A DNA stretch of 64,000 nt from Xanthomonas sontii (GTDB lineage: Bacteria; Pseudomonadota; Gammaproteobacteria; Xanthomonadales; Xanthomonadaceae), in NCBI RefSeq assembly GCF_040529055.1, contig NZ_CP132342.1:1079001-1143000 (forward strand). Direction: 5' to 3'. Positions within the stretch are counted from its first letter, which is position 1. The number at the start of each line of letters is the position of its first letter. The notes below the pieces were generated by a model, which saw only the letters and a program-made list of their open reading frames with translations, had not been told where the DNA came from and made no database searches. A program made the translations under genes and the position numbers. Shown here in pieces: positions 27,419-38,848 of the stretch.

Positions 27419-27919
27419 GTGAGTTCGAAACCGAGTCCCGAGATGTCCAACAGCGCGTTGCCCGCCGATCCGCACACGGCGGACAGCGTGGACCAGCGAC
27501 GCCTGACCAGCCTGATCGGCTACCGCATCACCCGCACCGAACTGCAGGTGCGGCGGCTGTTCCAGGACTGCGTGCGCGCCTTCGAGCTGAAGCCGGTGGA
27601 GTATTCGCTGCTGGTGCTGGTGGACGCCAATCCGGGCATCAACCAGCGCCAGTTGGGCGAAGTGTTGAGCGTGTCGCCGCCGAACCTGGCGATCGTGGTC
27701 GCGCGCCTGGTCAAGCGCAAACTGCTGCGGCAGGTGCGCGGGCGCCAGGACCGGCGCATGCAGCATCTGCATCTGACCACCGCCGGCACGGCGCTGCTGG
27801 CGCAGGCCGAAGCCGAAGTGGTGCGCATGGAGCAGCAGCTCGGCACCGCGCTCGGCGCGACCTCGGCACGCGCGCTGCTGCAGGCGCTGGACCGGCTGGA
27901 CGCGCTCGACCGCCTGTAG
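27419..27919 (+). CDS. MarR family transcriptional regulator
   Basis: A 166-residue winged-helix protein. The recognition region is NQRQLGEVLSVSPPNLAIVV and the wing is RGRQDRRMQHLHLT. The GTG at 27419 has AGGAA five bases upstream; ATG 27443 is the alternative. It sits inside the hydroxycinnamate cluster. MarR proteins of this kind (CouR, FerR type) repress the operon and are released by hydroxycinnamoyl-CoA; that role, and the AT-rich dyad at 21631 as target, is inferred. Confidence 0.88.
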   Translation: MSSKPSPEMSNSALPADPHTADSVDQRRLTSLIGYRITRTELQVRRLFQDCVRAFELKPVEYSLLVLVDANPGINQRQLGEVLSVSPPNLAIVVARLVKRKLLRQVRGRQDRRMQHLHLTTAGTALLAQAEAEVVRMEQQLGTALGATSARALLQALDRLDALDRL

Positions 27920-28100
27920 CGGCCCCCTGCGGCGCGGCTGGTTCCTGCCGCCCGCCCTTCTTTCTCGCTGATTCCCGACCCGCCGCCAGCGTCCCGCTGA
28001 CGGCGTGCGTCGCCGCGTGGTCGCGCCCTGCGCGCGCTGCGTGTTCGCGTTCCTGTCCCCCCGCACCCCGCCGTTCCCCTTTCGCTTGGAGTGCCTGCCC

Positions 28101-29114
28101 GTGAAGCGTGTCCGCTACCGTGTCCCCTCGTCGCCGCGTGCCCGTGCGCGCCTGTCTCTGCTCGCCGTGCTGGCCATCGCCTGGGTCGCCCCGGCGGCCG
28201 CGCAATCGGTGCCGCAGAGCGCCACCCTGCCGACCGGCATCAATACCGGCGGCACCAGCTTCTTCGACGGTTTCAGCAAGCCCAACCCGGGCTGGACCGC
28301 GATCCAGTACCTGCGCCGCTACGACTTCGACGCGATCAAGGACGCGCACGGCGACGACGTGCCGGTGTTCCGCGATCCGCACATCGGCTCCTCGGTGTGG
28401 GTGACCCAGGTGGCCTACCTCAGCGACTACAAGCTGTTCGGCGGCTCCCTCGGCATCACCGCACTGGCGGCGCTGGTCGATCTGGATACGTCGTTCGCGT
28501 ACGACAGCCCGGTGGCGCTGCGCGACAACGGCGCCGGCCTGGGCGACCTGACCATCGGCCCCTACCTGCAGATGGCACCGGTGATCCGCAATGGCCGCCC
28601 GGTGTTCTCGCAACGCTTCGAACTGGATGTGCTGGCGCCGATCGGCAAGTTCGACCGCAACCGCGACGTCAACCAGGGCGCGGGCTACTGGTCGGTGCTG
28701 CCGAGCTGGGCCTTCAGCATCCTGCCGACGCCGCGCTGGGAAATCAGCGGACGGCTTAACTACATTTACAACTTCCGCGCCGACAAGGCCTCCAACGTGC
28801 CGCAGGGCGACGGCTTCGTGTTCCGCAACGGCCAGGCCGGCGACGCCGCCTGGCTCAACTTCGCCAGTTCGCTGGAAGTGGTCAAGGACCTGCACCTGGG
28901 CATCAACGGCTACTACCTCAAGCAGTTGCGCGACAACCGCACCAATGGCGAACGCGTCGCCGACAGCAAGCAGACCCAGTTCTACCTGGGCCCCGGCCTG
29001 TCCTGGCGGATCGACCAGAAGAACATCTTCAACGCCAACTTCTACATGCCGGTGGAGGTCAAGAACGCGCCCTCCGGCCACAACGTCAACGTCCAGTACA
29101 TCCACGTCTTCTGA
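28101..29114 (+). CDS. Outer-membrane transporter of aromatic degradation (SphA/phenol-meta family)
   Basis: A 337-residue protein with a long basic N-terminus and a signal peptide (LAVLAIAWVAPAAAQ). A barrel-like body follows with QSATLPTGINTGGTSFFDGF, GLGDLTIGPYLQM, LGINGYYLKQLRDN and a final YIHVF. Proteins of this family accompany aromatic pathways and are thought to be outer-membrane channels. The GTG at 28101 is preceded by TTGGAG. It begins a second block (transporter, calA, vdh) after the MarR gene. The gap 27920-28100 shows no other gene. Confidence 0.8.
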   Translation: MKRVRYRVPSSPRARARLSLLAVLAIAWVAPAAAQSVPQSATLPTGINTGGTSFFDGFSKPNPGWTAIQYLRRYDFDAIKDAHGDDVPVFRDPHIGSSVWVTQVAYLSDYKLFGGSLGITALAALVDLDTSFAYDSPVALRDNGAGLGDLTIGPYLQMAPVIRNGRPVFSQRFELDVLAPIGKFDRNRDVNQGAGYWSVLPSWAFSILPTPRWEISGRLNYIYNFRADKASNVPQGDGFVFRNGQAGDAAWLNFASSLEVVKDLHLGINGYYLKQLRDNRTNGERVADSKQTQFYLGPGLSWRIDQKNIFNANFYMPVEVKNAPSGHNVNVQYIHVF

Positions 29115-29141
29115 CCAACTTCGCAACGGACACGCGCTGCC

Positions 29142-29909
29142 ATGAACCTGCACAACAAGACAATCCTCGTCACCGGCGTGGCCTCCGGCATCGGCGCCGA
29201 GGTCGCGCGCCTGGCGCGCTTCCACGGCGCCACCGTGATCGGCATCGACCGCCAGCCGGTCAACATGACCCTGCACGGCTTCCACCAGGCCGATCTGGGC
29301 GACCCGGCCTCGATCGACGCGCTGGTGGCGCAGCTGCCCGAGCGCATCGATGCGCTGGCCAACATCGCCGGCGTGCCCGGCACCGCGCCGGTGGACGTGG
29401 TGGCGAAGGTCAACTACCTGGGCCTGCGTCACCTCAGCCAGGCGTTGCTGCCGCGCATCGCGCCCGGCGGCAGCATCATCAACATCGCCTCCATCCTCGG
29501 CGCCGAGTGGCCGCAGCGGCTGGACCTGCACAAGCAGCTGGCCGCCGCCGACAGCTACGCCGCCGGCAGCGACTGGCTGGCGGCGCATCCGGTGCCGCAG
29601 GCGACCTGCTACCAGTACTTCAAGGAAGCGCTGATCGTGTGGACGCTGCTGCGCTCGCGCGACTGGTTCGCCGCGCATTCGGTGCGGGTCAACAGCGTCG
29701 CGCCCGGTCCGGTGTTCACGCCGATCCTGGGCGATTTCGTCACCATGCTCGGGCCCGAGCGGGTCCAGGCCGATGCCGGCAAGATGAAGCGCCCGGCCTA
29801 TGCCGACGAGGTCGCCGAAGCGGTGGTGTTCCTCGCCTCCGATGCGGCGCGCTGGATCAACGGCGTCAACCTGCCGGTGGATGGCGGCCTGGCCGCCACC
29901 GCCCTCTGA
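29142..29909 (+). CDS. calA: Coniferyl-alcohol dehydrogenase (SDR family)
   Basis: A 255-residue short-chain dehydrogenase. It has the cofactor motif TGVASGIG, a structural NIAG, catalytic Ser in NIASILG, and the YxxxK pair YQYFK. The insertion after NIAS (GAEWPQRLDLHKQLAAADSY) and the C-terminal WINGVNLPVDGG match coniferyl-alcohol and 3-alpha-hydroxysteroid-type enzymes. It would oxidise coniferyl alcohol to coniferyl aldehyde, which feeds ferulate. It lies 27 bases after the outer-membrane gene and 37 before vdh. Substrate assignment rests on family and context. Confidence 0.82.
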   Translation: MNLHNKTILVTGVASGIGAEVARLARFHGATVIGIDRQPVNMTLHGFHQADLGDPASIDALVAQLPERIDALANIAGVPGTAPVDVVAKVNYLGLRHLSQALLPRIAPGGSIINIASILGAEWPQRLDLHKQLAAADSYAAGSDWLAAHPVPQATCYQYFKEALIVWTLLRSRDWFAAHSVRVNSVAPGPVFTPILGDFVTMLGPERVQADAGKMKRPAYADEVAEAVVFLASDAARWINGVNLPVDGGLAATAL

Positions 29910-29946
29910 ACCACTCTTTCTTCCTCTTTCCACGAGAGCACACAGC

Positions 29947-31416
29947 ATGCACAGCACCGAACCCCTGGCCGCCGCATCCACCTGGAGCGAGCGCATCTTC
30001 AACGGCGAGTGGGTCGCCGCCCAGGGCGGCGTCCTCGAGGTGATCGAACCGGGCAGCGGCACGCCGCTGCACCGCGTCGGCCAGGCCAATGCCGCCGACG
30101 TGGCCGCGGCGGTGGCGCAGGCCCGCGACGCGCAACGCGCCTGGGCGGCCACGCCGCCGCGCGAGCGTGCGGCCGTGTTCCATCGCGCCGCGCAGGTATT
30201 GCAGCAGCATGCGGCCGCGGCTGCGGCGCTGATCGCCCGCGAGACCGGCGGCATCCTGCCCAAGGGCGAGCACGAGGTGCGCGAGGCGATCGTGCTGCTG
30301 CAGCAGGCCGCGGCGATGCCGCTGCAGGCGCAGGGCCAGGTGCTGCCGACCGCGCCGGGCCGGCTCAGCCTGGCAAGGCGCCTGCCGCTGGGCGTGGTCG
30401 GGGTGATCTCGCCGTTCAATTTCCCGCTGGTGCTGTCGTTGCGTTCGGTGGCGCCGGCGCTGGCGGTCGGCAACGCGGTGGTGCTCAAGCCGGATCCGCG
30501 TACGCCGTACGCCGGCGGCTTCGTCATCGCCGAGGTGCTGCAGCAGGCCGGCCTGCCGAAGGGCCTGCTGCACGTGTTGCCGGGCGGTGCGGACGCCGGC
30601 CAGGCGCTGGTCGAAGCGCCGGGCGTGCCGATGATCGCGTTCACCGGTTCCACCGCCGCCGGCCGCCGCATCGGCGAACTGGCCGGCAAGCACCTGAAGA
30701 AGACCGCGCTGGAACTGGGCGGCAAGAACTCGTTGATCGTGCTCGACGATGCCGACCTGGACAAGGCGGTATCGGCGATCGCCTTCGGGGCGTACTTCCA
30801 CCAGGGCCAGATCTGCATGGCCACCGGCCGCGTGCTGGTCCAGCGCAGCATCGCCGCCGAACTGACCCGGCGCCTGGCCGAGAAGGCGCGGCATCTGCCG
30901 GTCGGCGACCCGGCGACCGCACACGTCGCGCTTGGCCCCATCATCGACCAGCGCCAGTTGCAGCACGTCAAGGACGTGGTCGATGCCTCGGTGGCGGCCG
31001 GCGCCGTGGTCGAGGCCGGCGGCACCCACGAGGGCCTGTTCTATGCGGCCACGGTGCTGTCGAACGTGCAGCCGGGCATGCCGGCGTTCGAGGAGGAAGT
31101 GTTCGGCCCGGTCGCCAACGTGATTGCGTTCGACAGCGACGACGAGGCGGTGGCGCTGGCCAACCAGACCGAGTACGGCCTGTCCGCCGGCATCCTGTCG
31201 GCGTCGGTCGGTCGCGCGATGGCGTTGGGCGAGCGCCTGCACACCGGCCTGCTGCACATCAACGACCAGACCGTGGCCGACGAAGTCACCAACCCGTTCG
31301 GCGGCACCGGTGCCTCCGGCAACGGCACCAGCATGGGCGGCCCGGCCGACTGGGGCCAGTACACGCACTGGCAGTGGGTGACGATCCAGGACAGCGCGCC
31401 ACAGTATCCGTTCTGA
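29947..31416 (+). CDS. vdh: Vanillin/benzaldehyde dehydrogenase
   Basis: A 489-residue aldehyde dehydrogenase. It has SPFNFPLVL, the NAD motif FTGSTAAGRRIGEL, the general base in LELGGKN and the nucleophile in GQICMATGR, with FEEEVFGPV near the end. It oxidises vanillin to vanillate and 4-hydroxybenzaldehyde to 4-hydroxybenzoate, linking Ech to VanAB and PobA. The start at ATG 29947 gives the usual N-terminus; upstream frame is shadow. A CCGGGCG/CGCCCGG hairpin follows the stop. Confidence 0.92.
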   Translation: MHSTEPLAAASTWSERIFNGEWVAAQGGVLEVIEPGSGTPLHRVGQANAADVAAAVAQARDAQRAWAATPPRERAAVFHRAAQVLQQHAAAAAALIARETGGILPKGEHEVREAIVLLQQAAAMPLQAQGQVLPTAPGRLSLARRLPLGVVGVISPFNFPLVLSLRSVAPALAVGNAVVLKPDPRTPYAGGFVIAEVLQQAGLPKGLLHVLPGGADAGQALVEAPGVPMIAFTGSTAAGRRIGELAGKHLKKTALELGGKNSLIVLDDADLDKAVSAIAFGAYFHQGQICMATGRVLVQRSIAAELTRRLAEKARHLPVGDPATAHVALGPIIDQRQLQHVKDVVDASVAAGAVVEAGGTHEGLFYAATVLSNVQPGMPAFEEEVFGPVANVIAFDSDDEAVALANQTEYGLSAGILSASVGRAMALGERLHTGLLHINDQTVADEVTNPFGGTGASGNGTSMGGPADWGQYTHWQWVTIQDSAPQYPF

Positions 31417-31426
31417 GGACAAGTCG

Positions 31427-31449
31427 CCGGGCGTCGATGTGGCGCCCGG
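31427..31449 (+). terminator. Hairpin after vdh
   Basis: CCGGGCG-9 nt-CGCCCGG, starting 11 bases past the vdh stop, followed by TTGTG. No real T-run, so a moderate terminator candidate. Confidence 0.5.
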
Positions 31450-31560
31450 TTGTGCTCGTGGATGCATTGATTGCGGGAGAGATGATTGTTCCGTTGCGTG
31501 CGTGTTGAGCTACGCGCGGCCAATAGGGCCCTGGCACCGGCACCGGCGCCGACACTGCAT

Positions 31561-33891
<2,331 letters not shown>

Positions 33892-34365
33892 GGCTGGGAT
33901 GGTCAGCCATTCGGCTGCTGGAAAGCCTGGGAATCGGGACTGGGGATTCGCTAAGGCGCGTCCCAATCTCTCTGCGCTAGTCGATCGTGCGCGTCTCCGC
34001 GTTCTTCCAATCCAGAATTACTCGCCCCATTCTCGACAGAAGAGCCGTCGATCGTTGCGATCGATGACGGCGATCAAATGAGCCTATCGATGACGGTGTT
34101 GACCGTCAGCGCGTCGCTGCGCCATGCCCTACATACGAACATTTAGGTGCGTGGCGGTCGCGCCATTTCTGAGGTCGAGGTAACTGTGGCGATTCTCCCA
34201 GACCAGGAAAAAAGCCGGTAAATCCGCGTGCTTTTCGCGATTTCCTGCCTCGCGCAGGCACGTCGCGTTGCTACGCTGCAGCCGCGTCGGTGCCGACGTT
34301 GCCGCGCATCGCGGTAGCGCAGCGGCACTGCGCATTCCCCCTGTTCCCCCATCGGAGCGTCTTCC
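33892..34365. other. Intergenic region with repeat unit
   Basis: No convincing gene. It contains a GGGAATCGGGACTGGGGATT-type repeat at 33926-33951 and a small TGCCT/AGGCA hairpin near 34246. Composition dips between 33960 and 34200, so degraded sequence is possible, but nothing is recognisable. Confidence 0.5.
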
Positions 34366-34854
34366 ATGAAGATCCGTTTTCAGGCCTGTCTGCTTGCGCT
34401 GCTGCTTGCGCTCCCGGCCGCGTCCGCGTTCGCGCAGACCGCGGTCACCGCCAATCCCAACCACGCGCAGCTGCTGCACGGCGAGAACTGGCGCACCACC
34501 GCCAACAAGCGCCTGGTCTACGACTTCTGGCGCATCGTGTTCGAAGCCGGGCACACCGAATATGCGCCGATGTACATGGCCAAGGACTACATTCAGCACA
34601 ACCCGAACGTGGCCAATGGCCGCGATGCGTTCCTGGCGTTCCTGACCTCCTTCGTCAAGCCGACGCCGATCCAGCCGCGGGTGCAGTTGCCGCTGGTGGC
34701 GATCCTGGCCGAGGGCGACTACGTGACCCTGGTGTCGGTGCGCACGCTGCCCGATCCCAAGGACGCCAGCAAGACCTACACGACCACCTGGTTCGACATG
34801 TTCCGCATCCAGAACGGCAAGATCCAGGAGCACTGGGACGCGGCGACCAAGTGA
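34366..34854 (+). CDS. Secreted SnoaL-like/NTF2-fold protein
   Basis: A 162-residue protein with a signal peptide (LLALLLALPAASAFA, then QT). The body is a SnoaL-like fold: YDFWRIVFEAGHTEYAPMYM, DYIQHNPNVANGRDAFLAFL, FDMFRIQNGKIQEHWD. Related proteins are polyketide cyclases or small-molecule-binding proteins; this one acts in the periplasm. Its position between pobA and the van genes could hint at an aromatic-related role, but no evidence supports this beyond location. Confidence 0.82.
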   Translation: MKIRFQACLLALLLALPAASAFAQTAVTANPNHAQLLHGENWRTTANKRLVYDFWRIVFEAGHTEYAPMYMAKDYIQHNPNVANGRDAFLAFLTSFVKPTPIQPRVQLPLVAILAEGDYVTLVSVRTLPDPKDASKTYTTTWFDMFRIQNGKIQEHWDAATK

Positions 34855-34941
34855 GGTCGCGTCGCGCGCGTTGATCGCTGGCAGGCGCCGTCCACCCGCG
34901 TGGACGGCGCCTGCGCGCTGCGAGGGGAAAGCGCGCAGGCG

Positions 34942-35925
34942 TCAGAACGCGTCGGCGCGGTAGCCGGTGTCGATGCTGACGCTGCCGCCGAGCGCGCGCG
35001 AGACGCAGGCGCACAGCTTGCGGTTGCTGTGGCGCTGTTCGTCGCTGAGGAACACGTCGCGGTGGTCCAGCGGGGCGGCCGCGTCCAGCACCTCGACCAC
35101 GCACAGGCCGCATTCGCCGCGGCGGCAGTCGGCCATGACTTCCACGCCGGCCGCGCTCAGCGCATCCAGCAGCGACTCGTTCTCGGCGACCTGCACGGTC
35201 TTGCCCAGCGCCGGCACCTGCACCACGAACGGCTGCGCCGGTGCGTTGCCGCTGTTGCCGAAGGTCTCGAAATGCAGGCGCGCACGCGCGCGGCCGTCGT
35301 CGCGCCAGCGCTGCCGCAGTTCGTCCAGCAGCGGCAGCGGGCCGCAGGCGTAGACGTCGGCATTGCGCGGCCACTGCGCGATCTGCGCGGCCAGCTCGAG
35401 CTGACCCAGATGCTCCGGGCAGAACAACTGCAAGCGCTCGCCCAGCAGCTCCTGCAGATGCTCCAGGTAGGCCATGCTGGCGCGGCTGCGGCCGGCGTAG
35501 AGCACCTGGAACGGGATGCGCCCGCGCGCCAGCCGTTGCGCCATACCCAGGATCGGGGTGATGCCGATGCCGCCGGCGACCAGCACGATGTGCTCGGCGG
35601 TCTCGTCCAGCGCGAAGTGGTTGTTGGGCGAGGAAATCTCCAGTTGGTCGCCTGGCGCCAGCGTCCACATCGCGCGCGACCCGCCGCGGCTGCCGGGCAC
35701 CGCGCGCACCGCGATGCGGTAGTGGCCGTCTGCGGCGGGCTCGCCGACCAGCGAGTAGGAGCGCTCGTGCCAGGCCTCGCCGATGCGCACGCGCACGTCG
35801 AGGTGGCTGCCCACGCTAAAGGAGCGGCTGGCGCGACCGGGATCGAGGACGATCTCGCGTACGTCCTGGCACGGCGTGGCGACGGCGACGACGCGGGCGG
35901 TGGTCCACTGGGTGTCTTTGCGCAT
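34942..35925 (-). CDS. vanB: Vanillate O-demethylase, reductase subunit
   Basis: A 327-residue phthalate-dioxygenase-reductase-type protein. The FMN/FAD domain has RSYSLVGEP, the NAD domain VLVAGGIGITPILGMAQRL, and the C-terminal plant-type 2Fe-2S ferredoxin has DCRRGECGLCVVEV with the last Cys in KLCACVSRAL. It passes electrons from NADH to VanA. It is last in the vanA-vanR-vanB order on the minus strand, 49 bases after the GntR stop. Confidence 0.94.
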   Translation of the reverse strand: MRKDTQWTTARVVAVATPCQDVREIVLDPGRASRSFSVGSHLDVRVRIGEAWHERSYSLVGEPAADGHYRIAVRAVPGSRGGSRAMWTLAPGDQLEISSPNNHFALDETAEHIVLVAGGIGITPILGMAQRLARGRIPFQVLYAGRSRASMAYLEHLQELLGERLQLFCPEHLGQLELAAQIAQWPRNADVYACGPLPLLDELRQRWRDDGRARARLHFETFGNSGNAPAQPFVVQVPALGKTVQVAENESLLDALSAAGVEVMADCRRGECGLCVVEVLDAAAPLDHRDVFLSDEQRHSNRKLCACVSRALGGSVSIDTGYRADAF

Positions 35926-35974
35926 GGCGGGGTCCGGCAGGCGGGAAGGGGAGACGGGCGTCTGTGCGCCGCGA

Positions 35975-36724
35975 TCAGGCGGGTGGGCGGCGCCGCAGCA
36001 GACGGCTGCCGGGGATCTGGCCCAGCGCGTTCTGGTCGTGCAGGGCGTGGTGGGCGTTGCGCTGCGCCAGCCGCGCGTGTTCGCGCATCAGCGCTTCGGC
36101 GCGCGCGCCTTCGCGGCGCACGATCGCGTCCAGCACCTGACGGTGCTGGTCCTGCGCGATCGACAGCACAGTGGCGGCCTGGCCGCGTTCGAGTACGAGG
36201 CTGCTCGGCGAGGCGAACGGCAACTGCGCGACGCGCGCGAACTCGCGCGAGAGCAGCGCACTGCCGGCCATCTCGAACAGCAAGGCGTGCCATTGCGCGT
36301 TGCAGTCCACATAGCGGGCGAAAGCCTCCTCGCTCAGCGGCCGCGCCGCCAGGACGGCGTCGATCTGCGCCAGCAACGTCTGCGCCCGCGCCAGCAAGGC
36401 TGGCTCGGCACCGCGCTCGGCCGCGCGACGCGCGGCCAGCCCTTCCAGCGTGCCGCGCAGTTCGATGGCGTCGTCCACGTCGGCCTCGTCGAACGCCTGC
36501 ACCGCATAGCCGCCGCCACGCAGCGGCTGCACCAGGCCTTCCTCGGCCAGCCGCTGCAGGGCGGCGCGCACCGGCGTGCGCGAGACGCCCAGGCGCTCCA
36601 CCAGAGCGACCTCGGACAGGCGTTCGCCGGCGCCCAGTTCGCCGGCCAGGATCAGCTCGCGCACTTCCAGCAGGGCGCGGGTGGTCTGCGCGGCACTGGA
36701 GCGGAACGGATGCGCGGCGGACAT
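35975..36724 (-). CDS. vanR: GntR family regulator (FCD subfamily), probable VanR
   Basis: A 249-residue regulator. The N-terminal winged HTH has ERLSEVALVERLGVSRTPVR and AALQRLAEEGLVQPLRGGGY. The C-terminal FCD effector domain has DDAIELRGTLEGLAARRAAE and DQHRQVLDAIVRREGARAEA. ATG 36724 is the best start; a further in-frame start just upstream would bring it to vanA. FCD-type VanR proteins repress van genes until vanillate binds. It is unusual in lying between vanA and vanB. Two TGTATACA boxes upstream of vanA are the likely targets. Confidence 0.88.
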   Translation of the reverse strand: MSAAHPFRSSAAQTTRALLEVRELILAGELGAGERLSEVALVERLGVSRTPVRAALQRLAEEGLVQPLRGGGYAVQAFDEADVDDAIELRGTLEGLAARRAAERGAEPALLARAQTLLAQIDAVLAARPLSEEAFARYVDCNAQWHALLFEMAGSALLSREFARVAQLPFASPSSLVLERGQAATVLSIAQDQHRQVLDAIVRREGARAEALMREHARLAQRNAHHALHDQNALGQIPGSRLLRRRPPA

Positions 36725-36753
36725 GGCGGTGGCTCCGGGATCCTGGCGGCGGT

Positions 36754-37830
36754 TCATCCGACCATGCGCAGCTGCAGGTCCTGGTTGCGCTGCTCGGCGG
36801 CGACCATGCGCTCGATCAGCCGCCGCGCCCACATGCCGCCGGCATCGACGTTGAGGTTGTAGAACACGTGGTCCGGATGCGCGTCGATGGCGCGCTGCTG
36901 CGCTTCCAGGATCAGCTCGTCCTCGCCGAACACGCCGCTGACGCCATCGCGCAGGCGCGTGGTGATCGATTGCTCGTGCAGCGAATGGTTGCGCGCGAAT
37001 GCCCAGAAGTAGTGGCAGGTGCGATCGGTTTCCGGGGTGATGGTGTTGAGCACGTAGCCGTTGACCCCGCGCGAGCGGTCGCCCTGCGGCGCGCCGCTGC
37101 CGGCTACCGCCACGCCCACATCGATGGCGATGGTGCAGGGCGCCTCGAAGCGGATGATCTGCCAGCGGTCGACCTTGCCGCGGTAGCCGTGCGCATGTTC
37201 GATCTGCCAGGCCCAGAACGGCGGCGGGTCGATGTCCAGCATCCAGCGCGAGACCACCGTGCTGCGTTCGCCGTGGACCACGTCGAACGGCGCCTCGGCG
37301 ACCTCGTCCTGGCCGATGCTGGAGCCATGCACGAAGGTCTCGTGGGTCAGGTCCATCAGGTTGTCCAGCACCAGCCGGTAGTCGCACTTGACGTGGATGG
37401 TGCGGCCGTCGCCGGCCCAGGCCGGGTCGTCGTTCCAGTGCAGGTCCGGCACCAGTGCGGGATCGGCCAGCGCCGCGTCGCCCGGCCACACCCAGACGTA
37501 GCGGTGCCGCTCCACGGTGGGGAAGCGGCGCACGCAGGCGGACGGATTGATCGTGTCCTGCGAGGGCATGTGCACGCAGCGCCCGTTCGCGTCGTAGACC
37601 AGGCCGTGGTAGCCGCAGACCACGTCGTCGCCGCGCAGCCGGCCCATCGACAGCGGCACCAGCCGATGCCAGCAGGCGTCCTCGAGCGCGGCGACGCGGC
37701 CGCTGCTGGTGCGGTACAGCACGATGTCCAAGTTGCACACCTTGCGCGGGAGCAGCGCGTGCTTGACCTCGTGATCCCAGGCGATGGCGTACCAGGCATT
37801 GAGCGGAAATGCCGGAGTGGACGACTGCAT
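36754..37830 (-). CDS. vanA: Vanillate O-demethylase, oxygenase subunit
   Basis: A 358-residue Rieske non-haem iron oxygenase that demethylates vanillate to protocatechuate plus formaldehyde. The Rieske ligands are CWH and CGYH, separated by the usual 17 or so residues (ACWHRLVPLSMGRL, then VVCGYHGLVYD). The mononuclear iron region has DNLMDLTHETFVHGSSIG. ATG 37830 (MQSSTPAFPLNAW) is the conventional start; the longer frame reads back through the operator region. Confidence 0.95.
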   Translation of the reverse strand: MQSSTPAFPLNAWYAIAWDHEVKHALLPRKVCNLDIVLYRTSSGRVAALEDACWHRLVPLSMGRLRGDDVVCGYHGLVYDANGRCVHMPSQDTINPSACVRRFPTVERHRYVWVWPGDAALADPALVPDLHWNDDPAWAGDGRTIHVKCDYRLVLDNLMDLTHETFVHGSSIGQDEVAEAPFDVVHGERSTVVSRWMLDIDPPPFWAWQIEHAHGYRGKVDRWQIIRFEAPCTIAIDVGVAVAGSGAPQGDRSRGVNGYVLNTITPETDRTCHYFWAFARNHSLHEQSITTRLRDGVSGVFGEDELILEAQQRAIDAHPDHVFYNLNVDAGGMWARRLIERMVAAEQRNQDLQLRMVG

Positions 37831-37847
37831 GGCGGCGACCTCGATTG

Positions 37848-37958
37848 TGTATACAACAGGCTGGGGAAAGATCCTTGCGTGTTGCGGGCCGATGGCGAAT
37901 GAGCGCTGCCATCGCGCCGTCGTCCGACGCGGGGCGACGATGGAATGTATACAACAGG
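37848..37958. promoter_or_regulatory. Two direct copies of a TGTATACA palindrome upstream of vanA
   Basis: TGTATACAACAGG occurs at 37848-37860 and again at 37946-37958, each with an 8-bp palindrome; the proximal copy also has the TTGT-N4-ACAA form common for FCD-type GntR proteins. The proximal copy is only 18 bases upstream of the vanA ATG. The spacing of 98 bases would allow looping. Confidence 0.65.
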
Positions 37959-37993
37959 GCGGGACCGGCACGACGTTGTCATGGCGTTAAATT

Positions 37994-38028
37994 GTTCGTT
38001 TATCGAACTATGCATCCGATAATCGGAT
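37994..38028. promoter_or_regulatory. Twin palindromes upstream of pcaI, probable PcaR sites
   Basis: GTTCG-TTTAT-CGAAC at 37994-38008 and ATCCGAT-A-ATCGGAT at 38014-38028 are perfect dyads whose centres are 20 bases apart, two helical turns. The first strongly resembles the Pseudomonas PcaR/IclR-type box GTTCGATAATCGCAC. They lie ~130 bases before pcaI. Confidence 0.7.
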
Positions 38029-38158
38029 TGACCGCCCGCCGGAGCGGGCCTAACGTGGCCTCCCGAAGCGATCTGGAGGAGGATGTCGTGGCAGACCCCG
38101 TAATGCGCCTGCGCCCCTGTGCGCTGCGCCCCCAGCCGGCGACGGTGGAGCGGCGCCG

Positions 38159-38848
38159 ATGATCGACAAGACCCTGGCTTCGTGCGCCGACGCAGTGGCC
38201 GACATCCACGATGGCGCCACGGTGATGATCGGCGGCTTCGGTACTGCGGGCATGCCCGATGCGCTGATCGATGCGTTGATCGCGCAAGGTGCGCGTGAAC
38301 TCACCATCGTCAACAACAACGCCGGCAACGGCGAGACCGGGCTGGCCGCGCTGATCAAGCACAAGCGCGTGCGCAAGATCGTGTGCTCGTTCCCGCGGCA
38401 GAGCGACTCGCAGCACTTCGACGCGGCCTACCGCGCCGGCGAGCTGGAACTGGAGCTGGTGCCGCAGGGCAACCTGGCCGCGCGCATCCACGCGGCCGGC
38501 AACGGCCTGGGTGCGATCTTCACCCCGACCGGCTACGGCACCGAGCTGGCCGCCGGCAAGGAGACCCGCGAGATCGACGGCCGCCACTACGTGCTGGAGT
38601 ATCCGATCCGCGCCGATTTCGCGCTGATCAAGGCGCACCACGGCGACCGCTGGGGCAACCTGGTGTACCGCAAGACCGCGCGCAACTTCGGCCCGCTGAT
38701 GGCGATGGCCGCGACCTGCGCGATCGTGCAGGTGGAACAGGTGGTGGAGCTGGGCGCGTTGGATCCGGAAGCGGTGGTGACCCCGGGCATCTTCGTGCAA
38801 CGGGTGGTGGCGGTGGCCACCGCACAGGAGGGCGCATGCACGCACTGA
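38159..38848 (+). CDS. pcaI: 3-Oxoadipate CoA-transferase subunit A
   Basis: A 229-residue CoA-transferase alpha subunit. It has [20 protein letters not shown] at the N-terminus (CoA-transferase family 1 start), [14 protein letters not shown], and [15 protein letters not shown]. With PcaJ it moves CoA from succinyl-CoA to 3-oxoadipate. It is the first gene of the pca operon, and its stop overlaps pcaJ by 13 bases. Confidence 0.95.
   Translation: MIDKTLASCADAVADIHDGATVMIGGFGTAGMPDALIDALIAQGARELTIVNNNAGNGETGLAALIKHKRVRKIVCSFPRQSDSQHFDAAYRAGELELELVPQGNLAARIHAAGNGLGAIFTPTGYGTELAAGKETREIDGRHYVLEYPIRADFALIKAHHGDRWGNLVYRKTARNFGPLMAMAATCAIVQVEQVVELGALDPEAVVTPGIFVQRVVAVATAQEGACTH

Noticed and set aside
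27711..31025. Very long minus-strand open frame (1104 codons) opposite the calA-vdh region
   Set aside because: It is antisense to well-supported genes. Its composition (runs of Ala, Arg, Ser) is typical of shadow frames in GC-rich DNA.
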